Assembly (NCBI GenBank): GCA_950295325.1
Contig: OX485804.1
Location: 11,036,001 to 11,100,000 of the forward strand
Length of the DNA: 64,000 nucleotides
Origin: Polytrichum commune
Taxonomy: Eukaryota; Streptophyta; Polytrichopsida; Polytrichales; Polytrichaceae
Direction of reading: 5' to 3'
Each line of letters begins with the position of its first letter. Positions within the stretch are counted from its first letter, which is position 1. The notes below the pieces were generated by a model. That model saw only the letters and a program-made list of their open reading frames with translations, ran no database searches and was not told the DNA's origin. Below are positions 47,371 through 59,776 of the stretch, piece by piece. Position numbers and translations under genes: made by a program.

Positions 47371-50300
47371 ATGGTGGGATTCCAGGAAGAAGAGCAACTG
47401 GGGGAGTCGTTGGACGTCCTAACCCCCGCGGGTGTTCGCACCGGGCTCTCCAAAAAACGGTGAAGTCTCAATTTCTTGCTTGCTCATGGCAATTCCATAG
47501 TTAGTAGATTGTTTAATTTTTTGCAATCTGGCAATCTGGTGAGTTTTTGTGTGTGGCGGTGATTTTGTGATGCCCATCTGGTTTGAGTTTTGGAGGGGCG
47601 GTGTATCTTGATGAAATAAGAGCAGTGTTGTTGTTTCTGTCTTGAGATTCGCGAAAGTTGTGTTTTTTGTGTTTCTGGACTTTTCTCATGACAAATAAGG
47701 TAGAAATACCATAACCCGTGAAAATAAGGTGATTCGCATTGAAGATCTGGTCTGACAATCACGAGATAATTTTCCAAGATAGACGACAAGGATTCGTGAA
47801 GAATGCAAGTTGTTTCATATTTTTCTGCCCTATACATAAAATGCTACAATTTTTCAAAGTGGAAAGTTGTCCAATCCCCTCCTCGTTCGCTAGATTCTCC
47901 CTACACCGAACACGGTAATCCGCATTTCCATACAAAACATCGCCTACATCGGTTATCTCATGAGTACATTAACACTTGACTCCCATTGGCTACACTAAGT
48001 GTACACGCATTGAAGTTGCTGCCGAGCCATGATCGGTTTTAGAAATGGCACTTCACCATTATGACGGCGGTCTAGTGCACGGCTAGAGGGTGGTTAACGG
48101 GTTATGGTATTTCTACCTTATTTCTAGTTGGTGGGTTGTTTGTTTTGGGTTCGGTGTCGTGGGTTTGTTGGCTTTGTCTGTAGGTCTGAGACTATGCATC
48201 AACTTCTTTGTTTCAACAACAAATTTCTTAACCATTTTGTGTTCACACTTGGACGTTATTTGTTCTTGTTATTTTTGGTCCACTTTATTTAATGTGGATG
48301 TTTACTATAGTATATATATATAATTTCTTCCTAAAATGCATTGAATGAAATTTAGTTAATTTTACTTATTTCGGCAATTCTTAATTATTTATTTTAAAAA
48401 TTTCGGATGATAAATGAGTAGCTTCAATCCTTGACCCGCATTTGAGAAGAAGGTGCACAAAATCCAAGAAAGGTTTGGTATAGTAAATAGCCATAAATTG
48501 GCATGAGCAAAGTGGACAACTACAATTGTAAACTTTCATAGTAAAGGAGAGGGCCTCACGGTTCTACCTTTTCCTTGTTAGTTTTATCTCCCTCGTGCTG
48601 GAATCAATATGGTGGGTTTTTGTGTTGTTTTATTTGATTTGATTCAATTAATTAATTTTTTTGATTTTTTTGGGGGGTGATTACGGTGGTTTTATGATGC
48701 CCATTTCCTCCGGGTCTTGGACGGGAGGTGAATCTTGATGAAACAAGAATGCTGTTTAATTCATTTATTTATTTAAAAAAATTTGGGTGTGTTGAGTTTC
48801 TAGAATTTGCTCATGGCAGTGCAGTAGTGGTACCATAGTTGGTGGTTGATTGTTTTTGGGTTTGGTGTTGTGAGTTTTGATTTCTGTCCCTCGCGCAATC
48901 AATCTGGTGGATTTTTGTGGTGTTATGTGGTGATTTTGTGATGCCCATCTGTTATGGGTTTTTGGAGGGCCGGTGAATCTTGGAGCAAGAATGTTGTTGT
49001 TTCTGTTTGGAATTTGCAAGAGTTGTGATTTTGCATACATCCGTTGTAAGCTGGCCTCTGTTTTGATTTGGTGTTGGGTTTGGTGGTGGAAGGCATTTGG
49101 TGCACGCGGACGGGGATTACCACCGAGCAGGTTTGTGCTCTCTCATCCTCTCTGCCTTGGGGTTCTGCAACCTCGCTCTTCACTAAAAAACATTGAAACC
49201 CAAATTTGCAAGTAAAGAATGTGTGTATGAATATTATGTAGTTGCTTGTAATATGTGTGGATGGTTGCAACATAACTAAGTGAATTGCGACCTCACTTCG
49301 GCTTTTGCAGTGCATGTGTGGCTGTTTGTGGAAAGCACGCAGGAGTTGCTGGTGCAAGAACGTGCAGATCGCAAGGACTCATGGCCAGGGTCATGGGACA
49401 TTTCCAGCGCCGGCCACATCACGGCGGGCGACACTTCTCTTTTAACTGCCAGGCAACTTCAACACACTCGATTGATTTGTTACATTTTGTTGTTCGCGGT
49501 TTAACAATATGCTTGAAAGAAGAAAAGAAAAAGACATATCGGTGTATATACACTGATGTGAATTTGAGCCCATTTGAACTATAGTGGACATGGGTGAAGC
49601 GTTTGACACTCTAGGGTTTAATGCCTTCCTTTCGGGAGGTGGGCTGTAGTGGTGTGCGTTCACCTCTCTAAGTACAACTTGCTGATCTAGGGAGGTGTAA
49701 CAGGGGGTTGCTGATATCAAGTTTTCTTTTGTTCAGTACACTCCAAACCCTGTAAAATCAACCTCCTTAATGTCATTCCTTCTCTTATGTCCAGAACCCC
49801 TAGGCGGCAGATGTTCTCAGTTTAAATCTTACTCCTTAATTATCACGTTTCCCACCCATATATCAAGGGTTTTGACATAAACATAAACCACCAAAGAATT
49901 CAATCACATGCTTGCACGCAGCATGCTGTCATCATTGTAATTATTAACATCGTTGCAATGTTGACTTTGTGTTATTCCATAAATACATATGCCACACTAA
50001 TTCTCTTTTATCACACATCCATGTTAACACTACAGTGTTCCTTAATATCATGTGCACTTTGGTTGCCACAAGCGTGATATGACAGAGTTTCGAGTGTATC
50101 AGGTATGTTAGGTATTTTACGGATGTTTGGAGTTTTGGAGTTTAACAGCATGCTACATAAGGTCAAGAGTTCAGAGTTGGTAACTTGAGAGTCTTGCTTA
50201 GGCATAGAAGGCTGGTAGTAAAGATTATCTTCTTTCAGTTATTTTTTAACAAATTGCGGAGGAAACTTTGGGATTCAAGGGTATATGAATGCTTGCTTTG

Positions 50301-53300
50301 GAAACCGTAGCTTGGATTTTACTTTGAGATTTTTATGTCCTTCATGTGAGTAATGTAGTGGTTGACCTTCGGCAGGAGGGAGCTAGAGGAGGAGCTTGGC
50401 ATTTCACTTCCAGCAGATGCATTCGAATTGCTCTTTGTTTACTTACAAGAAAGGTAAGTGGGCTTGCTGTTACTTCCACTGGTTTCACAAAACTTCACTT
50501 AGTCTCTGCAAAATCTATTCTAATCCATCGACTAGGCGGGATGAGCTATTTGTGTCTTTGAAGATGCATTTCGAAAATTGGAGTCTTTTTCTTTCTAAGT
50601 CTTACTACACAGACATTTATTATTCTGCTTCATAGCATTCTTAAGTGGTGTAGTGGGTGTTCTCCTTAGATAAGCATCTTGGAGAGCATAGACTCAGTAA
50701 GATTCTTCTTGTGAGGTCTTTAAGTCGAATATAAGGAGATGGTAGAAGGCTTTGTGTCCAAAGATACGCAACAATAAGATTGGTGTTGAATAATGAGAGC
50801 TTGCCACCTAACTAAGCTCGGTATTGATTCATGTACTCAAGGGCATTCATTTTTGAAAATTTATTCTTGAAGCTAGAATCAAAAGAGAGTGTCCTTACAC
50901 ATCCTTAAGAAGGCAACTGCAAATATTTAAATTGTTATGAAATGGAAGTCTTATGAATCTGGGTATGTGTATGTTGGCGCAGTGTTATCAATGACGGGGC
51001 ATACACAAATAACGAATTTAATGATGTGTACCTTGTAACGCTTATTGAGCCCATTCCAATAGAGGATTTCACTCTCCAGGTGTGTGTAAACTTTTCAGGA
51101 TTGAATTCTAGTCTGGTCTGCTTTTAGGCTCTAGACTGGTTCGTTATAGGAAGGTTTGAGTTGAAAAAAGTTTCTGCAAAATATTTACAATGAGTGGAAA
51201 ATGAAAATTAAGTCAATTTGAATAAGGAATGACATTAAATAAGGGCTGATTTCCAGGAGTCGGAAGTATCAGCTGTTAAGTACATTGGGTGGAAGGACTT
51301 GGAGGAGCTTCTGAGGAAAGAAGATCCAGCATATGTACCCTGCAATGTGGATGGGGGTTACAGTGAATTATTTTCAGCAATACGAAAGAGGTAAAATTAA
51401 GTAACCAACGCCTGAAAACATTACGCGATGAACGAAGGATGTATATGAGACTTCAATCGAAATATCTTAGATTGAGAAGTATTAAGTAGCTTTTGTGGCT
51501 TTGGTCCAATGATGCTAGCCAAGAAGGGATGAAGGATGTCTTTACCGTGTACTTTTAATTCAATCAGAGCATGGATTCGTAGGTCAGAATTTTATGAAAA
51601 GCATCAATAACAATCCTCCTTGATAAAAGAAAAAGAAAAAAATTATTTACACAGTTCCCCTCATTGGATGCAGGTACACAGCTGACGAGACTGCAAGGCT
51701 TGAAGCTCTTCAGAAGAAGCTTCTTCGCTATGTGCCAGTGGAAATTCATGGGGAGGTAGTCTAATGAGAGGTTTCTTGATGTACAATTTGGCCTAAATTG
51801 GTTGGAAGAGTATACTTCTGCAATTAATGCTGACACTGGAATTTCTCAACTGTTTAAACTCTTATCCTAACCTTGAAGCATTCTTAATTTTGTACTATGG
51901 ATTATGCACTGCAAGCAGTTGTACGCAGATGGGCAATTTTGGGATTATATTGAAATCAAGATTGTCTTTTGTTAGGTTTCAGATTTGAGTAAAGGGGATT
52001 TTCTTGCTCTATCATACACCATTCAGGCTGCAAAATTGCTGGACCACATTTTCCTTGAACAGGTATACTTGTTTTTCCTGTTAAGGTTATTTGTCTATAT
52101 CAATTAAATTAGATTCCTGTTATGTTTCTTCTTTGTGAAGATTGTTGAATCAAGATTTTGCTGGAAACAGGAATGGAAAACCAATCCAGCTCTGAAGGTG
52201 TGGCTTGAGAAAGCATCGGCGAACTCAGAATTGGACAAAATCAAATTTCTATACTACCTTATCAACAAGAGCCCCTGGTAGGTCGTCCATTGTGATTGTT
52301 CCAAATGTAAAATTCAAGGATATTAAAGCAATGGCATCATGTATGTATCAGCAGCCATGAACATCACAAACTTCTGGAGGCAACTTTATCATGCAAAAAC
52401 AATGTAATGTTGAAAGGAAATGATGAATTCTTGATTAATGTCGTGATAATTGCATTATTTTCCAAGAAAAATCTATTAAGTGCCAGACTGGCAATTACAA
52501 AGGCAATTATTACATAAGGTTAATACATATATTATCGGATAATTACGTTACACACCACTAGGTATAATTCTAGCATTTTATCACATTATACAACCACCAA
52601 TAAGTCATGGAAAGCATTGGTCTGCCTCTTTGTTGAGAGGCATAATTTCACTGGAAAAGTCAAGTGACCTAAGGGAAATGTAGAAATGAAGTGTGGAGCT
52701 TTAAGTTAAGCTACTGTGTCAATGGCACGTCATCAAACAAATTGTATTCATAAGGGAGTGCACTAAGAACATGCTGGTCAATTGCTTGGAGTTTCTATAA
52801 CAATGTTCATTTCAATTTTTACCACATTGCTTCAAAAGAAACGTTGCATTTGGACATGGAGGTTGAGCATCTTTGTGCCTGCCTAGGTCTATTTTGGATG
52901 AGAATGAGTCTTATTTGACCACTGCGGATTCTGCGATTCAAGTAGCAGAGAAGGCACTGGACAAATGTATATCTGGTGGAGGAAATATTCGTTATAGGGC
53001 TGCATTTCCTGTTAGTAAGGCCCGTGGAGCCAATTTCTATCCAGTCGATATGGATAAAAAGGTACCTTTCCGCAACTATGCCTCACTACATATTTGTCTT
53101 TTTTATTTGCTCCAGGAATAAATCAGTCATTAGGGAACGGAAGAGTTATTTATTTGTCATGACCCTTGTGGTTGAACATGATTATAAAATCACCTTTGCC
53201 CAATTTAGAGTTAGTTTACAAGGAGCTGAATAGAGGCATGATGTGTTCCTTTTCTTACCCTTGGGTAAAGCCCCCAAGATTTTAGCGGTGACTACTTGTG

Positions 53301-56300
53301 TTGACCAAAAATCATTTGGAGAACTGTGATTTCCTGATACTTGAAACAGGATGGTAGCTACATCTCAAAATTTGAAATTGTCATTGCAAATTAGAATCCC
53401 TCAAATTGATGGTATGTTTCCCCTTCTTTGGCTAGCCATGCTTTTTAGCATGTGAGGCATGTATAGCAGGCAAATTTTCTCTAAATTCCTCTGTAGTAAG
53501 AAATTGGGGAATTGGCTAGCTTATGCAGGCATCATCTTATCGATTATATTAGTCATGCTCAACTTTCTAGTGAAACTAAACCAAAAAAGTCCACAAGGAA
53601 AGGTTGTCTCCTTTCCTTGGAAAATGTTGTGTTTGTGTACCATCTCATTTAGTCCTCTTCATACTCGCACATCGTCGAGAAATGGAAGAGATAATGTCAG
53701 GGATTGACCCCTGAAGCGTCTATGAGGTCCAATATGGGCCTCTCAATGCACAAAAATACATATTTGAGCTACATATTTCCATTTTAAGCTAATTGTGGCA
53801 AAAGTGACCCTATTTGAAATTAACTCATTCTTCATTAGTGCACTTATTACATCGGTTGTTGTATTTTGATCATCAATGTCACATACGGAGTATGAGTATA
53901 TTTTTATTTTCTCAATGACATAAGATAATGTATAGAATAAAGTTTCCAATATATATATATACATAGATATAGTTATAAATCTTACAGCTTATAAAATTTT
54001 ACTCACTTCATCATATGCATGTCAGGAATTCGAAACCTGGAAGACTGAGCTGAGCAAAGAACAACAGGATGCTGCCACAGGATTTTTCACAGTCATTCGG
54101 AGACCTGGTGACATTGATGACGAGGGTGCTGGCAAGCTTCATGACCTCAAAGTTGTTCCTTACTCTGATGAATACTCCACTATCCTTAAGGAGGCCTCTA
54201 AGCTATTGCATAAAGCTGGAGACTCTGCAGAAACCCCCAGGTATTCTCGAATTCAAAGTACATGGTGTTCTTCTTCTGTAATGGAATCAATGCACATGTT
54301 TGGGTTCTGTTTTTTTCTTCATGACGTTGATGGGGTTGTGCAATTATAGTTTGTGAACCACATCAATCTTTGAGGCTACAGCATGACTATGTTGTCATCA
54401 CTTTTTGATACTATATTTACCCTATTTAAAGCAACTTTGAAGCTGAGAACAGAAATATCTTGTTTGATTGTGACAGCTTGAAGCGCTTGTTAAAGGCAAA
54501 AGCAGATGCGTTTTTATCGAACGACTATTATGATTCAGACATCGCTTGGATGGAGCTAGTACGTGTGGCCAGTTTTTGTATGATTATTTTGGAAGTGAAC
54601 AGAGTCTGTTCAAGCAGGGCTGTTGAATGTATCTATAATGCTAAATTTGGGTTTTGAAATCATTAGAGGACTTGTTTAAAATTACATCATGTCATCTAAT
54701 TGTGAGTGTTATTCTGGCACTAACAAGTTCGTCATTGTACTGTTATCAGGACTCTCCTCTAGATATCACAATTGGACCATATGAGACTTATGAAGATGGT
54801 TTGTTTGGCTATAAGGTAACGTCAATCCTGGTATTCAACTTTCAGAGACTTTTGTAGGACCTTGTTAACATCTAGTCTTTTCTGGTGCAATTGTGTGTTA
54901 CCTTAGCACATGATTTGAGGGTATTCGTTCTTCTATCATTGAGCAACGCTTATTAAAGCTTTGAATTTCCCATGGTTTCTCTTGGGGGAAGGCACAGCCT
55001 ATGCTCGTTTCAATATGTATGGATTATTATTTGGAGTTATGCTGTGCTATGTTCTGATAATGGATGTGTATTTTACAAGTATAACACTTGAATAGATGGC
55101 ATGCACTTTCCTTGTAAGAAGTTATATAGACTTTTAAACTTCCAAAAGGTAATCCACACCGATTGGAATGAATTTTGTAGTATTAGTGCAAGAAATGTAC
55201 ACGTGACTTTGATGGTGCAATGTGTTCATGAAGATATTCTGGTGATATGTTGAAACAACCAATCTAAATGAATCCTTGGAGGTTGGTATGCAATGATTGT
55301 TCATTGTAGTAAGAGCTGGTTCTGGTGACTACCCTTTGTATGCAGGCCACATTTGAGGCTTTTATTGGAATTCGCGATGACATGGCTACAAAGCAGTTGA
55401 AACTTTTTTCTAATCGCCTACAGGTGGGATTTGTAACATGTCGATTTTTTTGTCTAGAGTATTGCAGTTGTCTTGCAATTTGTTGATGTGTTGAAGCTAC
55501 TCGCTTTGCAAGAGACATTTGCAACCTAATAGACTTGGAGATTTTGTGGTGCAATGACAGGAATTGGAGGATAATTTACCAATGGCTTCCAAATTCAAAT
55601 CAAAGCGTGTCACAGCTTCTCCCATTCGTGTCATCCAGCTGCTCTATAATAGCGGGGTCTGAAAATTTTATTTCCATTTTCTTGTGACCTTTTATGCATA
55701 CAAGGTTGTATCATGTGAAGTTATAGTGATCTTTCTCGTTTAATTGAGTTCTTCATGAAATATTGAGTCTTCAATATTCTAGAGGATAATGTGTTCTAGT
55801 GAAGGATTAAACACAAAAGTCATGATACTAGGTTCCAACATAAACATGTAATAATAATATTTGTAGGAGAAGGTAAGTGCACTTTATAAGAACAACTCAT
55901 TCGAGTCAAACCACCATCAGTACACTAAAATGTGTATAAGTGGGGATTGGAAAATAATGTGGACGAAAAATACTATGGACCATTACAAAAAATAGGAATG
56001 AAAATTAGAGTGGATGGAAATTGAAAACCTTGACAGGTGTCCACTCTTCTTCAAGACCCCATTGCCATGGAACATCACAAACCATATTTTTGATCCTTTA
56101 GTTTCATATTAAATGGCTTAATCATCAACGTTATTTCTGAAAGTAGCAAAATAGAATGGCGCACATCAAATTTTTAGAAAAGAATTATTTTTTATGTTGT
56201 CTATATTCTATTCAAAGTTGGAAATTACCATGGATTCTTCAAGTTTGATGTAATCCCCAATAATTACACGTTCTGATGTAGGGCAATATGGGTTGCAGGA

Positions 56301-59212
56301 TGTGAAAGGACCTCAGACAGCGGCATTCAATCTGCCCAACGATGAGAAGATTGTGAAGGAACGGGGAACCGCCCTGGTCATGCTCAAGAACATCTCACAA
56401 GCCAAGTAACATTTCTAACTTTTAATGTCCTTTTTTAATTTAATACAAAGCATTTTTTGTTATTTGCACATTATCTCCTGTGAAATTAGTTTGTGACAAC
56501 TCAGAACTCTTTAGTGTTTTACAAAGATGTAGGCAGCATGAACAAAGGATTCTTGGTGGAGGTCTAACTCTACATTCTGTGGACAACATTTATAGATTTG
56601 ACTACATATTACTTCCAATTGCAAAAGTCTGTGTGGAGGCATCACAAAGAGAAGATGTGGACTTCGATTCTTTTTTCACACATACCATCTGCCATGAGTG
56701 CTGTCATGGCATTGGCCCTCACAGTATTGTTACACCTGATGGTCGAGAGTCCACTGTGCGCCTGGTCAGCCCCTCAACACCCTATTGACATTTCTTCGCA
56801 AAATTATTTCTGTAGATAACTCCACTGAATATGCTAATTTAGTGTGGCATTAAAATCAGAGTGGTCTTAGAGACTTGTCATGTAGCACCAAGTATTGTAT
56901 GACACCCATGATTGCAAGACAATTGATGTGGGTTGATGATCAACAGGGTGGCCGGCAATTAATACATTTGTTAAGTCTAGTTTGGGCTTGTTGCATTCAT
57001 GCATATAAATTAATGTGTCAGGGCATCCCCACTTTGTCCACCCAACATGCCGCCATTGAACCCCTGCTGTCCGTCTATTGTCACAAGGGAATCGTGTCAT
57101 TGCCCATGTGTCCTGGCCATTCCAAAATTCCAAATGTATAGTGTGGGCCCGTGCATATGAATCACTGTCCAAGGCGATCCCCTGATTGTTTGCTTAATAT
57201 GCTGTTGTCAACAGCCAATTGTTTTGTGACATTGGAACTGTGACTGCATCAATGCTCATCCACCCTTGCTGTTCCAAAGTCTAAAACTTATAGTAGAACT
57301 GTGGAATGGGATCATAGTTGTATTGGTCTTCATAGAGCTGATTGTAGAGTCTTGTTGTGTTAAACCAGGAGTTGCAAGAAGTGCACTCAGCTATTGAGGA
57401 GGCCAAGGCAGATATCGTTGGCCTTTGGGCTCTCCATTTCCTTATTGACAAGGTATGATTCAGCCTCATATATATGGGCAATGTGCCTCCTTGAAGTACT
57501 ATTTTATTATTATCAGGGCTAAAGTTTATCATGCTAAAAGGGTGGGGTCGGGTCATGAAAAACCAGCTTTCTAGCTTGTCATAGTAGGAGTGGTAGGACA
57601 AGTTAACCTCCAAAGGTCAATCCGGGACTTAGGGTGGCAGCTCCCATGGGTCGGACTCTAGTTTAGATCCCAAGTTCTTTCAATGTTTCAGGATTGAAAG
57701 AGGAGGTCCAAGGAGTTAAATTGTTGCAAACATTAAAATAAGAGTACATGGTGCTGCAGGGACTGCTACCCAAAAGTTTGGAGAAGACAATGTATGTCTC
57801 GTTTCTTGCTGGCTGCCTTCGCTCCATTCGCTTTGGCCTGCAGGAAGCCCATGGGTATGATAAGACAAAACCTATGCACTTCAGAAAAGCTGTTGATGTA
57901 ACTTTGTGATGAACTTGAGAGTTTTCTCATACTATAGTTGTCTTGATTAATGAACACCTTTTTTTAACATCATCCCATTTTGTGGAGCTTGATTTGTGGG
58001 ACAAACTCAGCTATTGTCAGTTAGCATCATAAGAAACGAAATTTGTTTTGGAATCTATGCAGGAAAGGGCAAGCGCTGCAGTTCAACTTCATTCTGGAGA
58101 AGGGTGGTTTTGTGTTACATAAGGACGGAACTTTTTCCGTCGACTTCACCAAAGTACTATGATTGACTTCCTTCATAAAACGAGTACTCTTTGTGGGCAA
58201 TACTGTAGTTGGTTTTTGGTGCTTGTGCTGACATGTGGGCTTCCTAGTGGTCCGTCTGGGCAAGGATTCTGAGCTATATAGATGACCTGCTGAACCGGTC
58301 GTTGTGAGAGCAACAAAGGCTCCAGAAACCACCTAGGCCTGGTAATCGGTGTCTGGGAACTGGTGCCGGGTGTAATGTGGGGCATTATTGTTTCTCGGCT
58401 GGACATGAAACCAGCCCCACATTATAGTCTGTAATTGGCCCTCAAACACTGCTTACCTAATACATAATATTGACAAGTTGCAGACGTCATACTAGAATGT
58501 TGCATCAATTAACATGTTTGTCATTGTAGTGGCTACTACCTCATAAGGCAGATCCTAGCAGATTTAATCCTGTATTTGCACCTCTTCATACTAGAACAGT
58601 GATCAGGGAGATTTTTGGGCATAATCGGTTGAGATCCTAGTTACATGTTACATGCTTCGGTTTTCCTTCTACTAAATTGACGTATATTCTATAAATTCCT
58701 CTAAAATGATCGGTAATTATCCTGCAGACTTGAACTTCAACCAGTTATTTCTCAAACTCAACCGGTTCATTTGTAACTAACTGCCGGCTCCCCCTGATCA
58801 TTGTACTAGAAGCCTGCATCATCCTATGCATGAGATTTGTTAAGTGACTGTCTGATTTTTTTAAACAGGTAAGAGAAAGTGTCGAGGAGTTGAGTAGGGC
58901 GATCTTAACAATCCAGGGCACTGGTGATAAAGCAGAAGCTGAGGACCTGTTGTCAAAATATGCCATCATGACTCCTGAACTGCAGCGAGCATTCACAGCT
59001 CTGGAAAATGTGCAGGTAACACCTTTCATTTGGCATATTTTGGATCATGTTAATCTATAATACAAAAAGGGCCACCTGTTCTATGTCCGTTTAGTTTGCT
59101 CAATATGTTGTAAGTGACATCATACTCAATACTTAGTGTTTGTTTGCTGTTTGTGCAGGTGCCTGTGGACATTGCTCCATCATTCCGAGTACTTGACGAA
59201 TTGACCTGTTGA
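47371..59212 (+). CDS. NUDT3: Nudix hydrolase-DPP III (M49) fusion protein, copy B
   Basis: Paralog of the 11527-22567 gene with the same 22 exons, same lengths and 770 residues: 47371-47459, 49093-49130, 49311-49452, 50376-50453, 50983-51079, 51257-51390, 51674-51755, 51976-52062, 52171-52277, 52887-53061, 54026-54240, 54477-54558, 54750-54815, 55346-55423, 55561-55656, 56299-56405, 56596-56764, 57369-57452, 57760-57854, 58063-58153, 58869-59015 and 59159-59212. The Nudix box and HECCH zinc site are unchanged, and the GC donor of intron 3 is kept. Replacements relative to A include L13S, K59E and L70S in or near the Nudix domain, and F-to-L in the LAGCFRSIRFG segment, where A keeps the residue I recall for Arabidopsis. 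Introns carry three insertions absent from A. It lies convergent to DWF1. Both copies look functional; A matches the family slightly better at a few sites. Confidence 0.93.
47698..48118. mobile_element. B-only TIR element in NUDT3-B intron 1 (TA target)
   Basis: Both ends read AGGTAGAAATACCATAACCC inward (22 bp match in all), flanked by TA at 47696-47697 and 48119-48120. Copy A has the empty site (CAAATATTTCTAG near 11883) with one TA. The 421-bp element has no coding region. The AGGTAG start is shared with the 10435-10747 MITE. Confidence 0.9.
48171..48580. repeat. B-only insertion containing the 6.2-kb/42-kb repeat
   Basis: The ~410 bp are absent from copy A near 11937. The right half (48403-48580) matches about 6183-6370 and 42043-42232, including GATAAATGAGTAGCTT and GAAGAAGGTGCACAAAATCC. 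TTGTT is found at both borders, possibly a short target duplication. No terminal inverted repeat was found. Confidence 0.65.
58597..58803. mobile_element. B-only hAT-type MITE in NUDT3-B intron 20
   Basis: It is flanked by TACTAGAA twice (58589-58596, 58804-58811), while copy A has this word once near 22186. The ends are CAGTGATCAGGG and, inward from the right, CAATGATCAGGG. The 207-bp element is non-coding. It is related in reverse orientation to 31075-31295. Confidence 0.92.
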
Positions 59213-59776
59213 TAAGGCTGCTCCGTTCCACAGCAAACAAGTTTTTGTGTACTTTTAAGTGGACTAGGCTTGAAACTACTTTTAACTGGTTTACACATTT
59301 CCGCGGTTCCACCGCTTTGCTCTTTAGGTTCTGGCAGCAAACCCAAGTGCGAGTTGGTTTTTTATTTTTTTATTTAGAAATGCTACCATTGTCTCCAAAT
59401 CATTTGTGAGGCACAAAGTCCCATAAGCATTTTGGCCAAAATCAATTTCATTGAGTTGGGGTTGAGTTGAACCTGCTGTTTTAACCTTACTACAGAATCA
59501 AGTTGACTTTATTGAATTGCCAAGTACGCGAACACATTATTGGTGGTAAAAATGAAGTGGACCAACATGTCTAGCATCTGAATGGTAAAAACACATAGAT
59601 GTTGTCTGACAATGCTCTTTCCTTCGTAAGATATTCCATTTGACTCAATTTCACTTGAAGGGAACAGCTGTTGAGCAAAAATAATCACTAGAAGAACCAG
59701 TTGGTTGGGGAAGCGACATGCTCTGGGATCCTCAATACTTGTAATGTGATGCGAGTCGAAAAATTTGATGGTACAA
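59213..59776. other. Convergent intergenic stretch between NUDT3-B and DWF1
   Basis: 564 bp separate the two stop codons. Both 3' untranslated regions must fit here, so the transcripts may come close or overlap. No gene is seen. Confidence 0.5.
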
